From Subsaximicrobium wynnwilliamsii (GTDB lineage Bacteria > Bacteroidota > Bacteroidia > Flavobacteriales > Flavobacteriaceae): 64,000 bases of DNA. Shown one piece after another: positions 45,362 to 54,585 of the stretch. Location: NCBI RefSeq assembly GCF_007997225.1, contig NZ_VORM01000006.1, forward strand, positions 144,845-208,844, read 5' to 3'. A program made the translations under genes and the position numbers. The notes under the pieces were generated by a model. It searched no databases. It was not told the DNA's origin and saw nothing but the letters and a program-made list of their open reading frames with translations. Numbering within the stretch: position 1 is the stretch's first letter; the number at the start of each line of letters is the position of its first letter.

Positions 45362-46153
45362 ATGGCTTACCTCTCAACCCTAAACATCAACACCACAAGA
45401 CAGCACCCGTTTCCCTTTGACGTTCCGGCTATAAAATTCGCCAAAGATATTGACCTGTCCAGTCAAATTACATTTTTGGTAGGAGAAAACGGAACCGGAA
45501 AATCCACCTTGTTAGAGGCCATCGCTTGCCGATTGCAACTACCGCACATGGATGGTGCCGGTTATGGCAAGGCCTCTTTTGACGCTGCCAAAACCTTAAT
45601 GCCTTTTCTTGATCTTACCTGGAACATCGAACGCTCCCTCGGATTTTTCTTTAGAGCAGAAGATTTTGGAGATTACCTCAACAGCGTGCATCGTGCTGGC
45701 ACCAACATTGAGCAACAAATGGGCGATATGGGAGACGAAATTCCGAAGCACATTATTGAAGACATGAAAGATAGTGCCAATCATCAATTGCGGGGTATGC
45801 GTTTCAAATACGGGCAAGAGCTCAATGCCTTTTCGCATGGCGAAGCCTATTTGCACATCATGAATCAAACCATAACCGCACGAGGTATTTATCTTTTGGA
45901 CGAACCCGAAGCTGCCTTATCGCCAGCAAGGCAATTAACGCTCATCTACTTTATACAAAACCATCTCAAACACTTCAATTCGCAGTTTATCATTGCAACG
46001 CACTCGCCCATGTTGTTGGCCTATCCAAATGCAACTATTTATGAAATTACTGAAAATGCGATGCAAAAAACAGCTTTGGAAGCTACGGAACACTATAACG
46101 TTACCAAGTCGTTTCTCAATAATCCTAAAGCATATTTAAGGCATTTTGAGTGA
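45362..46153 (+). CDS. AAA family ATPase (ABC-like, single domain)
   Basis: The 263-residue protein has Walker A FLVGENGTGKSTLLEAIA near residue 40, a helical insertion (residues 85-150), a signature-like FSHGEAYLHIM and Walker B IYLLDEPEAALSP, followed by FIIATHSPMLL. It belongs to the COG3910-type predicted ATPases, related to SMC/OLD-like heads. There is no transporter subunit nearby. Function is unknown. Confidence 0.85.
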   Translation: MAYLSTLNINTTRQHPFPFDVPAIKFAKDIDLSSQITFLVGENGTGKSTLLEAIACRLQLPHMDGAGYGKASFDAAKTLMPFLDLTWNIERSLGFFFRAEDFGDYLNSVHRAGTNIEQQMGDMGDEIPKHIIEDMKDSANHQLRGMRFKYGQELNAFSHGEAYLHIMNQTITARGIYLLDEPEAALSPARQLTLIYFIQNHLKHFNSQFIIATHSPMLLAYPNATIYEITENAMQKTALEATEHYNVTKSFLNNPKAYLRHFE

Positions 46154-46174
46154 TCATCAAACAAGAAGGGATAG

Positions 46175-46452
46175 TTAGCGATAAAATTGCTTTTGATGTA
46201 AAATCCGTTGCACATAAACAATGTGTTCTACAACTAAAAAATGAGTGCCATAAGGAAATGTTTCAGTAAAGAGTATCATTATCCCACGATAGCGCTGTTG
46301 AAAATGTGTGAAATTGAAATTAATCGCTCCAAATTAGTGACCTTCTCGGCGTCAAACCTTGTTAATAATGGCTTTGATACTAAAGCATAATAGCGACGCG
46401 CCTCCTTTAAGTCCAATTGAGCTGCTTCACTTAATTTGATTTCAAAAGGCAC
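46175..46452 (-). pseudogene. RelE/ParE-type toxin gene, frameshifted
   Basis: From a GTG at 46452 the frame reads VPFEIKLSEAAQLDLKEARR and RYYALVSKPLLTRFDAE, the start of a RelE/ParE toxin, but stops at 46279 after 57 codons. A neighbouring frame continues with FQQRYRGIMILFTETFPYG and HIVYVQRILHQKQFYR to a stop at 46175, the expected toxin C-terminus. The total (278 nt) is one base short of an open frame of 92 codons. The GTG overlaps the antitoxin stop by one base (TAGTG). The toxin should be inactive unless frameshifting restores it. Confidence 0.8.
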
Positions 46453-46697
46453 TAATTCATGCCTTTTTTAATAGCCTCCCAAGATGTATGGTTTGTTTTC
46501 CCAGTAGCATGGTCTTCAATCATTTTATCCATCATAACTTTGTAAGATGTAGATGGCTCAAAGGCATAAGATTCCTCTAGCGGTACGAACTCCAAGTCGT
46601 TTTTTAAGTTTCTACCGGCCTTTTTTGCTTTGAATTCCAATAATTTCAAAGCATCTGTATCAGTAAGGACTTCTTTGCGCTTTTTTGATGACGACAT
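46452..46697 (-). CDS. Antitoxin-like protein, partner of the broken toxin
   Basis: The 81-residue charged protein (MSSSKKRKEVLTDTDALKLL ... SWEAIKKGMN) has no TM segment. Its position directly upstream of the RelE/ParE-type frame, with a one-base overlap, and its C-terminal TSWEAIKKG-type tail are what is seen in antitoxins that bind such toxins. The family is not recognised with certainty. It may still repress its own promoter even if the toxin is dead. Confidence 0.7.
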   Translation of the reverse strand: MSSSKKRKEVLTDTDALKLLEFKAKKAGRNLKNDLEFVPLEESYAFEPSTSYKVMMDKMIEDHATGKTNHTSWEAIKKGMN

Positions 46698-46858
46698 AAT
46701 TCGCTGTTTTTACGATAAACATACGTAAGATTTCCGATACGCTAAGAATTTTCAAATGCTTTAACGCCACCCAAAACCATTTTATATCATTTTGACACCG
46801 ATTGATTAGTCCTTAAATTCCACCTCAAAAAGATGCAGGCATTTGTGTCTAAAAACTG

Positions 46859-46866
46859 TATATTTG
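46859..46866 (+). promoter_or_regulatory. TAnnTTTG -7 box (TATATTTG) of the PfkB gene
   Basis: TATATTTG lies 21 nt before the ATG at 46888. The bases CAGC follow the box, as they do before dinB and the DUF2480 gene. Confidence 0.5.
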
Positions 46867-46887
46867 CAGCAAAATTTTAGAGGCTTT

Positions 46888-47814
46888 ATGAGCAAATTAG
46901 TTATAGTTGGTACCGTCGCTTTTGACGCTATAGAAACCCCTTTTGGGAAAACAGATAAAATCCTTGGTGGTGCAGCGACCTTTATAGGTTTGGCAGCTTC
47001 GCAATTTGATGTTGATTCGGCTGCCGTATCTATCGTTGGTGGCGATTTTCCGCAGGAGTACTTAGAATTGTTATCCAATAGAAACATCAACATAGATGGC
47101 GTTGAAATCGTTAAGGAAGGCAAAACCTTTTTTTGGAGCGGAAAGTATCATAATGACATGAACACTAGAGATACCTTGGCGACTGAGCTCAATGTGTTGG
47201 CAGATTTTAATCCAGATGTACCCAAAGCCTATCGAAATGCCGATGTGGTGATGTTGGGCAATTTACACCCAATGGTGCAGATGAGCGTTTTGGAACAAAT
47301 GGAATCCAAACCTCAATTGGCCATTTTGGATACCATGAATTTTTGGATGGATTGTGCGCTTGAAGATTTACACAAGGTCATCGCCAAGATTGATGTGATT
47401 ACCATAAATGATGAAGAGGCGCGCCAATTGACCGGAGAATATTCCTTGGTAGTGGCAGCACGGAAGATTCAAGAGCTGGGGCCTACATATGTGGTTATCA
47501 AAAAAGGTGAGCATGGCGCCCTACTATTTCATGAAAACAATATGTTTTATGCACCGGCTTTACCTTTGGAGGAGGTTTTTGACCCTACGGGAGCAGGAGA
47601 CACCTTTGCTGGTGGCTTTGCAGGCTATTTGGCCAAAACAGAAGATTATTCTTTTGAAAATATGAAAAACGCAGTCATCTATGGCTCTACATTAGCCTCC
47701 TTTTGTGTCGAGAAATTTGGCACCGAGCGCATGCAAAACTTAACATCAGATGAAATTGACCACCGCTTAAAAGAATTCAAACAACTTACACAATTCAATA
47801 TCGAATTATCATAA
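46888..47814 (+). CDS. PfkB family carbohydrate/nucleoside kinase
   Basis: The 308-residue protein has the N-terminal VGTVAFDAIETPFG and ILGGAATFIGLAAS, plus the C-terminal PfkB signature DPTGAGDTFAGGFAGYL with the catalytic Asp in GAGD. The substrate could be a sugar or nucleoside; a conserved flavobacterial member of this type precedes purF, which hints at a nucleoside or purine-linked role (inference). The frame reaches 46843, but the promoter box inside that stretch supports the ATG at 46888. Confidence 0.9.
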   Translation: MSKLVIVGTVAFDAIETPFGKTDKILGGAATFIGLAASQFDVDSAAVSIVGGDFPQEYLELLSNRNINIDGVEIVKEGKTFFWSGKYHNDMNTRDTLATELNVLADFNPDVPKAYRNADVVMLGNLHPMVQMSVLEQMESKPQLAILDTMNFWMDCALEDLHKVIAKIDVITINDEEARQLTGEYSLVVAARKIQELGPTYVVIKKGEHGALLFHENNMFYAPALPLEEVFDPTGAGDTFAGGFAGYLAKTEDYSFENMKNAVIYGSTLASFCVEKFGTERMQNLTSDEIDHRLKEFKQLTQFNIELS

Positions 47815-47818
47815 ACCG

Positions 47819-47847
47819 ACGCGCTCCTATTAGAGCGCGTTTTTTTA
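47819..47847 (+). terminator. Terminator of the PfkB gene
   Basis: ACGCGCTC / GAGCGCGT stem with loop CTATTA and a seven-T tail. Confidence 0.9.
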
Positions 47848-47890
47848 TCTTGAATTCATTATAATGCTATCAAATCTTAGTCAAAACATT

Positions 47891-47898
47891 TAATTTTG
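47891..47898 (+). promoter_or_regulatory. TAnnTTTG -7 box (TAATTTTG) of purF
   Basis: TAATTTTG lies 25 nt before the purF ATG. The -33 TTG is not evident. Confidence 0.45.
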
Positions 47899-47923
47899 GG
47901 GCTCCCAAAAACAACAACACAAC

Positions 47924-49822
47924 ATGAGCGATGCTTTAAAACATGAATGCGGAATTGCACTCATTAGACTCAAAAAACCCTTAGAATTTTATAAGGAAAA
48001 GTACGGAAGCGCCTTCTATGGCGTCAACAAAATGTATCTCATGATGGAGAAACAGCACAATCGCGGGCAAGATGGTGCTGGTTTTGCAAGTATTAAACTA
48101 GACACAAAACCTGGCGAACGCTACATTAGTAGAGTGCGGTCTATTGCCCAACAGCCCATCCAGGATATTTTTGACCAGATCAATGAACGTATCAATGAAG
48201 AATTTGCTGCACATCCCGAATATCAAGACGATGTGGCGCTTCAAAAAAGGCACATTCCCTACATCGGCGAAGTACTTTTAGGACACGTGCGTTACGGCAC
48301 CTTTGGTAAAAACAGCGTAGAAAGTGTCCACCCGTTTCTAAGGCAAAACAACTGGATGCACCGCAACCTTATTGTGGCCGGTAATTTCAATATGACCAAT
48401 GTGAATGAGCTCTTCGACGGACTCATTGCACTTGGCCAACACCCAAAAGAAAAGGCTGATACCATTACCGTGATGGAAAAAATTGGTCATTTTTTGGATG
48501 ATGCAGTCTCTAAAATCTATAAAAAGCTTAAAAAAGAGGGATATAGCAAAAGTGAGTGTTCCCCATTGATTGCTGAACGTCTTAATGTTGCAAAAATCCT
48601 TAAGAAATCCTCAAAAAACTGGGATGGTGGCTTTGCAATGGCAGGACTATTAGGTCATGGCGACTCTTTTGTGCTTAGAGATCCTGCAGGAATACGACCT
48701 GTATATTATTATGAGGATGATGAGATTGTAGCGGTTGCTTCTGAGCGGCCGGTGATACAAACTGTATTCAACGTCAATTTTGAAGACGTTAAGGAATTAG
48801 ATCCCGGACATGCCATAATTACCGAAAAATCTGGGGTAACCACAATTAAACAAATCATGAAGCCGCTTGAGCGCAAAGCCTGTTCCTTTGAGCGCATCTA
48901 TTTTTCTCGCGGAAGCGATGCCGAAATCTATCAAGAGCGAAAAACCTTAGGTAAGCTGTTGATGCCAAAAGTTTTGGAAGCTATTGATAACGACACAAAG
49001 AATACCGTTTTCTCATACATTCCCAATACGGCGGAAACCTCCTTCTTCGGAATGATAGAAACCGTTGAGCAGCACCTCAACGAGCAAAAGACCAAAGCGA
49101 TTCTCAATGGCAACGGTCAACTTACCTCAGCACAAGTCACAGAAATACTTTCCGAACGCCCAAGGATCGAGAAAATAGCCATCAAAGATGTCAAATTGAG
49201 AACCTTTATTACTGAAGATAGCAGTCGTGATGATCTTGTTGCACACGTTTACGATGTAACCTATGGTGTAATCAAACCTACCGACAATCTTGTGATTATT
49301 GATGATAGTATTGTTAGAGGCACTACCCTCAAGAAAAGTATCATTAAAATGGTGGATAGGCTCAATCCGAAACAAATTATCGTGGTCTCCTCTGCGCCGC
49401 AAATTAGATATCCCGATTGTTATGGCATTGACATGGCCAACCTGGAAAGCCTCATCGCTTTTAGAGCCATGTTAGAATTACTCAAGGAAAACAATAAATA
49501 CCATTTGGTGGAAGAAGTGTATGAAAAATGCAAACTGCAATTGACCATAGCAGACAATGAGGTTAGAAACTATGTGAAAGACCTTTATTCTGAATTTACC
49601 GCAGATGCCATCTCAGATAAGATTGCAGAGCTTATATCTGAAGACACTGTGAAGGCTAAGGTTAAAACGATTTTTCAACCCATTGCCAATCTACATAAGG
49701 CTTGCCCGAAAAATTTAGGTGACTGGTACTTTACAGGAAATTACCCCACTGCTGGTGGCAATCGTGTAGTCAATAGGGCTTTTATCAACTTTTATGAAGG
49801 CAATAACGAACGCGCTTATTGA
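47924..49822 (+). CDS. purF: Amidophosphoribosyltransferase
   Basis: PurF makes phosphoribosylamine from PRPP and glutamine, the first step of purine synthesis. The 632-residue protein belongs to the long Bacteroidota form. The glutaminase domain has HECGIALIRL with Cys9 as likely nucleophile, which implies N-terminal processing, and QHNRGQDGAGFA. The PRTase domain has the PRPP motif NLVIIDDSIVRGTTLKKS near residue 460. The C-terminal 100 residues are an extension. The gene is followed by the duplicated RNA-like elements. Confidence 0.93.
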   Translation: MSDALKHECGIALIRLKKPLEFYKEKYGSAFYGVNKMYLMMEKQHNRGQDGAGFASIKLDTKPGERYISRVRSIAQQPIQDIFDQINERINEEFAAHPEYQDDVALQKRHIPYIGEVLLGHVRYGTFGKNSVESVHPFLRQNNWMHRNLIVAGNFNMTNVNELFDGLIALGQHPKEKADTITVMEKIGHFLDDAVSKIYKKLKKEGYSKSECSPLIAERLNVAKILKKSSKNWDGGFAMAGLLGHGDSFVLRDPAGIRPVYYYEDDEIVAVASERPVIQTVFNVNFEDVKELDPGHAIITEKSGVTTIKQIMKPLERKACSFERIYFSRGSDAEIYQERKTLGKLLMPKVLEAIDNDTKNTVFSYIPNTAETSFFGMIETVEQHLNEQKTKAILNGNGQLTSAQVTEILSERPRIEKIAIKDVKLRTFITEDSSRDDLVAHVYDVTYGVIKPTDNLVIIDDSIVRGTTLKKSIIKMVDRLNPKQIIVVSSAPQIRYPDCYGIDMANLESLIAFRAMLELLKENNKYHLVEEVYEKCKLQLTIADNEVRNYVKDLYSEFTADAISDKIAELISEDTVKAKVKTIFQPIANLHKACPKNLGDWYFTGNYPTAGGNRVVNRAFINFYEGNNERAY

Positions 49823-49935
49823 TTGATGTGCCTTTAAGTACAGTACAACTGATTTCAATAAATTGGTTTCATCGAATTTATATGCGCTTTAACTATTAAT
49901 TTATGTGCTTTATCCAAATTACGTTTAAATTGGTC

Positions 49936-50010
49936 TCACCATAACATAAGTAGGTTAAGTTCATGGTAGATTTGGGGCAAAAAAGGGTGAACTAACGTTC
50001 ACCCTTTTTT
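49936..50010 (+). ncRNA. Duplicated structured element, copy 1 (putative small RNA)
   Basis: The element is TCACCATAACATAAGTAGG..., a first hairpin (CCAT...ATGG), a conserved AGATTTGGGGC spacer and a rho-independent terminator (GGGTGAAC TAAC GTTCACCC then T6). About 75 nt align with copy 2 (50154-50226) with few differences. The terminator stem is one base pair longer here, with both arms changed together. A TAAATTGG-like -7 box precedes it. It also ends the purF transcript, so a 3'-UTR-derived RNA is possible. No known RNA family was recognised. Confidence 0.5.
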
Positions 50011-50153
50011 ATTTAATGACTTCTTCAGCCATATAGCAGTGCCTATCTCATTATTCAAGATTGATTATTTCGGCTTTTTCAACGTTTAAGCTAATATATA
50101 TGTAGTTAGTCTAAAAAATTAACAATAACATCCAAAGCCACCTTATATTTACT

Positions 50154-50226
50154 TCACCATAACATAAGTAGGTTAAGTTTATGGTAGATTTGGGGCAAAA
50201 AAGGTGAACACTCGTTCACCTTTTTT
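50154..50226 (+). ncRNA. Duplicated structured element, copy 2 (putative small RNA)
   Basis: This second copy of the 49936-50010 element is identical in the first 45 nt except one C-to-T change that improves the first stem (CCATAA / TTATGG). The terminator is GGTGAAC ACTC GTTCACC then T6. It is preceded by TATATTTA, one base off the -7 consensus, three nt upstream. About 140 nt of unrelated sequence separates the copies, and no coding gene lies beside it on the same strand, so an independent transcript is plausible. Confidence 0.5.
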
Positions 50227-50536
50227 CATGAATACTCGCGAAAGGAGTATCTTATTAGCAATCAACACAACCCCAACCCAGCCTTCTCGAAAGCAGGTAT
50301 CTCATAATTGCCTTACTAAATCCACATTTAAAAATACAACTATGCCGCCGGCGTATAACCAAAGCGTCGTTATTTCGGGCACTTATTTACTTCGCCACGT
50401 GTTCACGCCATTCATGTATAACTTTTCAGAACGAAGCATCCGGCCGCAAAATACTTGAGTATAGCATTAAATTAAATCACGCGAGATCTCTTCAGTTAAA
50501 CCGAGCGCCGAAAGCGTCCTAAAAACCCTTCCGAAG
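50227..50536. other. Intergenic region of mixed composition
   Basis: A frame here on the plus strand has no family resemblance. Between 50340 and 50450 the sequence turns GC-rich with short palindromes (GCCGCCGGCG, CATCCGGCCGC) unlike its surroundings. I see no gene. Confidence 0.35.
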
Positions 50537-50569
50537 CAAAAAAAAAGCAAACCCGAAACGGATTTGCTT
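50537..50569 (-). terminator. Terminator of the superoxide dismutase gene
   Basis: On the minus strand AAAGCAAAtCCG / CGGgTTTGCTTT with one mismatch forms a stem followed by nine T residues. Confidence 0.85.
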
Positions 50570-50594
50570 TCTCATAGATTATATATAGTGTGGA

Positions 50595-51203
50595 TTATTT
50601 AGCCTTTGCGTAGCGTCTTTCGACTTCGTTCCAATTGATCAAATCAAAGAAGGCATCAATGTAATCTGGCCTTCTGTTTTGGTAATTGAGGTAGTAAGCA
50701 TGTTCCCAAACATCAAGACCTAAAATTGGGTGGCCTCCACATCCAACTCCAGGCATCAAGGAATTATCTTGATTTGGAGTAGAACAAATTTCTACTTTTC
50801 CACCTTCGTGAACACACAACCAAGCCCAACCTGACCCAAACTGTGTTGCAGCAGCTTTACTGAATTCAGCCTTGAAAGCCTCAAAAGAAGTGTACTTATC
50901 CATAATCGCTTCTTTCAAATCCCCAGACAAATGACCTTTATCATTTGGATTGATCACTTCCCAGAACAAGGAGTGGTTGTAAAAGCCACCGCCATTATTT
51001 CTAACAGCCGTATTGGCCATATCCAAATTGGAGAGAATGTTTTCAATGGATTTGCCATCATGATCTGTACCTTTAATGGCATCATTTAATTTGTTGGTGT
51101 AACCTTGATGATGCTTTGTATAATGTATTTCCATAGTACGCGCATCGATTTTTGGTTCTAGTGCGTCATATGCATATTTTAATTTCGGTAATTCGAAAGC
51201 CAT
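50595..51203 (-). CDS. sod: Fe/Mn superoxide dismutase
   Basis: The enzyme converts superoxide to oxygen and peroxide. The 202-residue protein has the metal ligands His in [15 protein letters not shown] and [12 protein letters not shown], and Asp and His in [20 protein letters not shown], a complete set. Gly-Gly-Gly and the surrounding residues do not decide between Fe and Mn. There is no signal peptide, so it is cytoplasmic. It is monocistronic with its own promoter and terminator. Confidence 0.95.
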   Translation of the reverse strand: MAFELPKLKYAYDALEPKIDARTMEIHYTKHHQGYTNKLNDAIKGTDHDGKSIENILSNLDMANTAVRNNGGGFYNHSLFWEVINPNDKGHLSGDLKEAIMDKYTSFEAFKAEFSKAAATQFGSGWAWLCVHEGGKVEICSTPNQDNSLMPGVGCGGHPILGLDVWEHAYYLNYQNRRPDYIDAFFDLINWNEVERRYAKAK

Positions 51204-51237
51204 AGTTTTTGATTTTATAGTTAATAATTGATTCTCT

Positions 51238-51245
51238 CAAATTTA
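51238..51245 (-). promoter_or_regulatory. TAnnTTTG -7 box (TAAATTTG) of sod
   Basis: The minus strand reads TAAATTTG 34 nt upstream of the ATG. Confidence 0.5.
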
Positions 51246-51412
51246 CATATAAAACGACTCAATAAGAAACTATAAAGCCCACGGATGACAACACTTATGA
51301 AAATTTTAACGTAATTTTACAGAGAACTAACCTAAACTATTTTTTAGTTAAACCTAATGTTTTTTTTAGACACTATAAATAGTCTGGTTTCAACATTCTA
51401 TATCTTTTGAGC

Positions 51413-54400
51413 ATGCAAGCAACCTCAATTTTCTCCTTATACAATGCCTCTGCAGGCAGTGGTAAAACCTTTACACTGGTCAAGAATTATCTTAAACTTT
51501 TGTTTACCTCCAAAAGCCTTTTGGCCTTCAAAAACATATTGGCATTGACCTTTACCAATAAAGCGGTAGGCGAAATGAAGTCACGCATCGTCAAAACACT
51601 CAATGAGTTTTCAAAGGACTCGATTTTGGAGTCGGATCATGCCATGTTCAAAATGATCGCTGAAGAATTGGAGATATCACCAGAGCATCTGCATTTAAAA
51701 TCGAAACGCTTACTGGAGCTTTTGGTGCACAACTATGCCGCCTTTGATGTTTCAACCATCGACAAATTTAACCACAGACTGATCAGGGTTTTTGCACATG
51801 ATCTCAAGTTACCGGTTAATTTTGAGGTGGAGTTGGACACAGATAGTATTCTCAGCCAGGCAGTAGATCAACTTATTGATAAAGCTGGCACCAACAAGGT
51901 CCTCACGAAAATTTTAGTGGATTTTGCCATAGAAAAAGCCGATGATGATAAGAGCTGGGACATTTCTTATGATTTTAATGCCATTGCCAAATTATTGACT
52001 ACTGAAAGTGAACTCCAATTCGTGAAGCAGCTTGAAGGTAAAACCCTTGACGATTTCAAAAACCTTAAAGCCAATTTAAAGCAAAAGCGAGAAATTTCAG
52101 AAAAGCGCATCGTGGAAATCGCCCAAAACGTTTTGCAAGCCATTGCCAACAACGGCTTAGAATTTACAGACTTTAGCCGAAGCACCTTGCCCAATCATTT
52201 CAAAAAGGCAGAAGAACTCAGCTTGAGTGGACTTTACAACAATAAACTCGAAGAAAATCTAATTGAGAAACAAAGCATTTACACTGCAAAATTGGATAAA
52301 GACAAGGCCAATAGCATTGAGGCAATGCTTCCGCAATTGTTGGAAGCCTATCTTGAAATGAAGACAGAAGTACATCATTTCAAATTTTTGAATAATGCAC
52401 TTAAAAACATCACACCGCTTTCTGTATTGAGCGCCATAGGCCAGTCTTTGCAAGACATTAAGAGCGAAAACGACATTCTGCTCATTTCAGAATTCAACAG
52501 CATCATCAACTCAGAGATCAATGCACAACCAGCGCCTTTTATTTATGAACGCATGGGCGAAAAATTTAGACACTATTTTATTGATGAATTTCAAGACACC
52601 TCAGAGCTTCAATGGGAAAATCTCATACCCTTGATAGATAATGCCATCACCGGAGAAAATCTCAAAGGCGAAACGGGAAGTGTCCTTTTGGTAGGCGATG
52701 CGAAACAGGCCATTTATAGATGGCGTGGTGGAAAGGCAGAGCAATTTATAAACTTATATTCTGGAAAAACACCATTTTTTGTCAAACCGAAATTAGAGAC
52801 CCTGGATTCAAATTTTAGAAGTCTTAAGGCCATTGTAAATTTCAACAACTCTTTTTTCAAACATCTTTCAACCTTTGCTTTTTCCAATGAAAACCACAAA
52901 ACCGTTTATGAGGCCAGCCAGCAAGACTTTCGATTTGAAAAAGAAGGCTTTGTCTCCCTTTCTTTTCTAGACATAGACGATCAAGATAAAGATGAAGCCT
53001 ATTGTGAAGCAGTACTTGATGCTATATATAAAGCTACTGAAGACGGGTATTCACTAAGCGACATTAGCATTATCGTTAGAAAATCCAAAGAAGGTATCGC
53101 CATTGCAGAATTCTTGACCCAACAGCAAATCCCAATAATTTCTTCAGAAACTTTGGTCTTGCAAAATTCGCCTGAAGTCCAGTTCTTGACCAATGTGATT
53201 GTCTTGAATATCCAGCCCGATAATCAAGAGGCAAGGGCAGAATTGCTGAGCTTCATTGCAGACCGAAAATTAAACCTGGAAGACAAGCATGGGTTTTTGA
53301 GCGATTTAGTGCACCTAGAAACCCACAGTATGTTCAAGTCCCTAAAAGAGTTCGGCTTTGAATTTGATTTGAATGAATTTTCACAATTGCCAATGTATGA
53401 ATCGATGGAAAGTGTGATTAGAGCGTTTGAACTCACAAAAACCTCTAACGCCTATATTCAGTTTTATTTGGATGAAGTGTTTACCTTTTCTCAAAAGCAG
53501 AATGCAAGCTTTCAAGGTTTTATTGACTATTGGGATCGCAAGAAAGAAAAATTGAGCATCGTTGCACCAGAAGGAAAGGATGCTGTACAGATTTTGACGA
53601 TACACAAATCAAAGGGATTGGAATTTCCGGTAGTGATTTTTCCATATGCCAATCAGGATATTTATTTTGATATGAACCCAAAGATCTGGTTTCCGGTAGA
53701 ACAAGCATCCTATTGTGGTTTTGAGTACCTGTACTTAAACATGAACAACGATCTTGAAGGTCTCGGGGAGGTTGGCGCAGCAGCTTTCCAACTTTACCGT
53801 TCCAATTTAGAATTGGATAGCATTAACCTATTATATGTCGCCTTTACAAGGGCTGCAGAGCAATTGTATGTCATTTCAGAAATGGACCTGGATCGTAAAC
53901 AGATGGAAAACGTCAAATATTATTCAGGCTTATTGATACATTATTTAAAGGCTGAACACTTATGGAATCCCGATCAATTGCAGTATGAATTTGGCGAACG
54001 CGCAAAACCTTCCGAAGCAAAACACGAAACCAGCAACACTAAAACTGCAGCATTGTTTATTTCAACTAAAAAAGAGGACCACCATTTGAGTATTTTGAGT
54101 AATTCTGGATTTTTATGGAACACCCAGCAAGCGGCAGCCATTGAACGCGGTAATCTGGTACACGATATCATGTCGCATATCAAGACCAAAGCTGATGTTG
54201 ATGACACCCTTGAAGATTATTTGACCTCTGGCGTAATCAATGATCTGCAATACGCGCAATTATCTAATGACATTAAATCCATAATACAGCATAAATTACT
54301 TGCGCCATATTACGAAGCAGGGTTGAAAGTTCTAAACGAAAGGGACATCATTTCAAAAAATGGCAGTATTTTAAGACCAGACCGCATCGTCATCAACTCA

Positions 54401-54562
54401 AATAGGGAAGTCGCCATCATAGATTACAAAACTGGACTTCTCAACCCAAAACATAAGGAACAACTTTACGAGTATCAAAATGTGCTTGAAGAGATGGGCT
54501 ATAAAGTGATAAAGCGCATACTCATTTATATAAACGATGGGATTGTGGCAAAAGAATTTTAA
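51413..54562 (+). CDS. UvrD/AddA-like helicase-nuclease
   Basis: The 1049-residue protein is a superfamily-1 helicase fused to a C-terminal nuclease. Walker A is NASAGSGKTFTLV at the start, Walker B DEFQDTSELQWENL near residue 395, motif IV-VI elements include ILTIHKSKGLEFPVVIFP and LLYVAFTRAAEQLYV. The C-terminal PD-(D/E)XK nuclease has RPDRIVI ... VAIIDYKTG near residue 1015. It probably pairs with the nuclease at 57348-60113 in RecBCD/AddAB-type break resection. I use the ATG at 51413; the TTG at 51407 is unlikely. A near-consensus box (TATCTTTTG) ends three bases before it. Confidence 0.9.
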   Translation: MQATSIFSLYNASAGSGKTFTLVKNYLKLLFTSKSLLAFKNILALTFTNKAVGEMKSRIVKTLNEFSKDSILESDHAMFKMIAEELEISPEHLHLKSKRLLELLVHNYAAFDVSTIDKFNHRLIRVFAHDLKLPVNFEVELDTDSILSQAVDQLIDKAGTNKVLTKILVDFAIEKADDDKSWDISYDFNAIAKLLTTESELQFVKQLEGKTLDDFKNLKANLKQKREISEKRIVEIAQNVLQAIANNGLEFTDFSRSTLPNHFKKAEELSLSGLYNNKLEENLIEKQSIYTAKLDKDKANSIEAMLPQLLEAYLEMKTEVHHFKFLNNALKNITPLSVLSAIGQSLQDIKSENDILLISEFNSIINSEINAQPAPFIYERMGEKFRHYFIDEFQDTSELQWENLIPLIDNAITGENLKGETGSVLLVGDAKQAIYRWRGGKAEQFINLYSGKTPFFVKPKLETLDSNFRSLKAIVNFNNSFFKHLSTFAFSNENHKTVYEASQQDFRFEKEGFVSLSFLDIDDQDKDEAYCEAVLDAIYKATEDGYSLSDISIIVRKSKEGIAIAEFLTQQQIPIISSETLVLQNSPEVQFLTNVIVLNIQPDNQEARAELLSFIADRKLNLEDKHGFLSDLVHLETHSMFKSLKEFGFEFDLNEFSQLPMYESMESVIRAFELTKTSNAYIQFYLDEVFTFSQKQNASFQGFIDYWDRKKEKLSIVAPEGKDAVQILTIHKSKGLEFPVVIFPYANQDIYFDMNPKIWFPVEQASYCGFEYLYLNMNNDLEGLGEVGAAAFQLYRSNLELDSINLLYVAFTRAAEQLYVISEMDLDRKQMENVKYYSGLLIHYLKAEHLWNPDQLQYEFGERAKPSEAKHETSNTKTAALFISTKKEDHHLSILSNSGFLWNTQQAAAIERGNLVHDIMSHIKTKADVDDTLEDYLTSGVINDLQYAQLSNDIKSIIQHKLLAPYYEAGLKVLNERDIISKNGSILRPDRIVINSNREVAIIDYKTGLLNPKHKEQLYEYQNVLEEMGYKVIKRILIYINDGIVAKEF

Positions 54563-54567
54563 ATTTG
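54560..54567 (+). promoter_or_regulatory. TAnnTTTG -7 box (TAAATTTG) for kbl, overlapping the upstream stop codon
   Basis: The box begins with the TAA stop codon of the AddA-like gene and ends 18 nt before the kbl ATG. No good -33 element is seen. Confidence 0.4.
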
Positions 54568-54585
54568 TAGAAAACAAACACTATT

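Noticed and set aside
50340..50450. Possible integron attC site
   Set aside because: The core motifs RYYYAAC and GTTRRRY are not present in the required arrangement.
50204..50458. 84-codon frame after the second RNA-like copy
   Set aside because: It starts inside the terminator, has low-complexity content and no recognisable domain.
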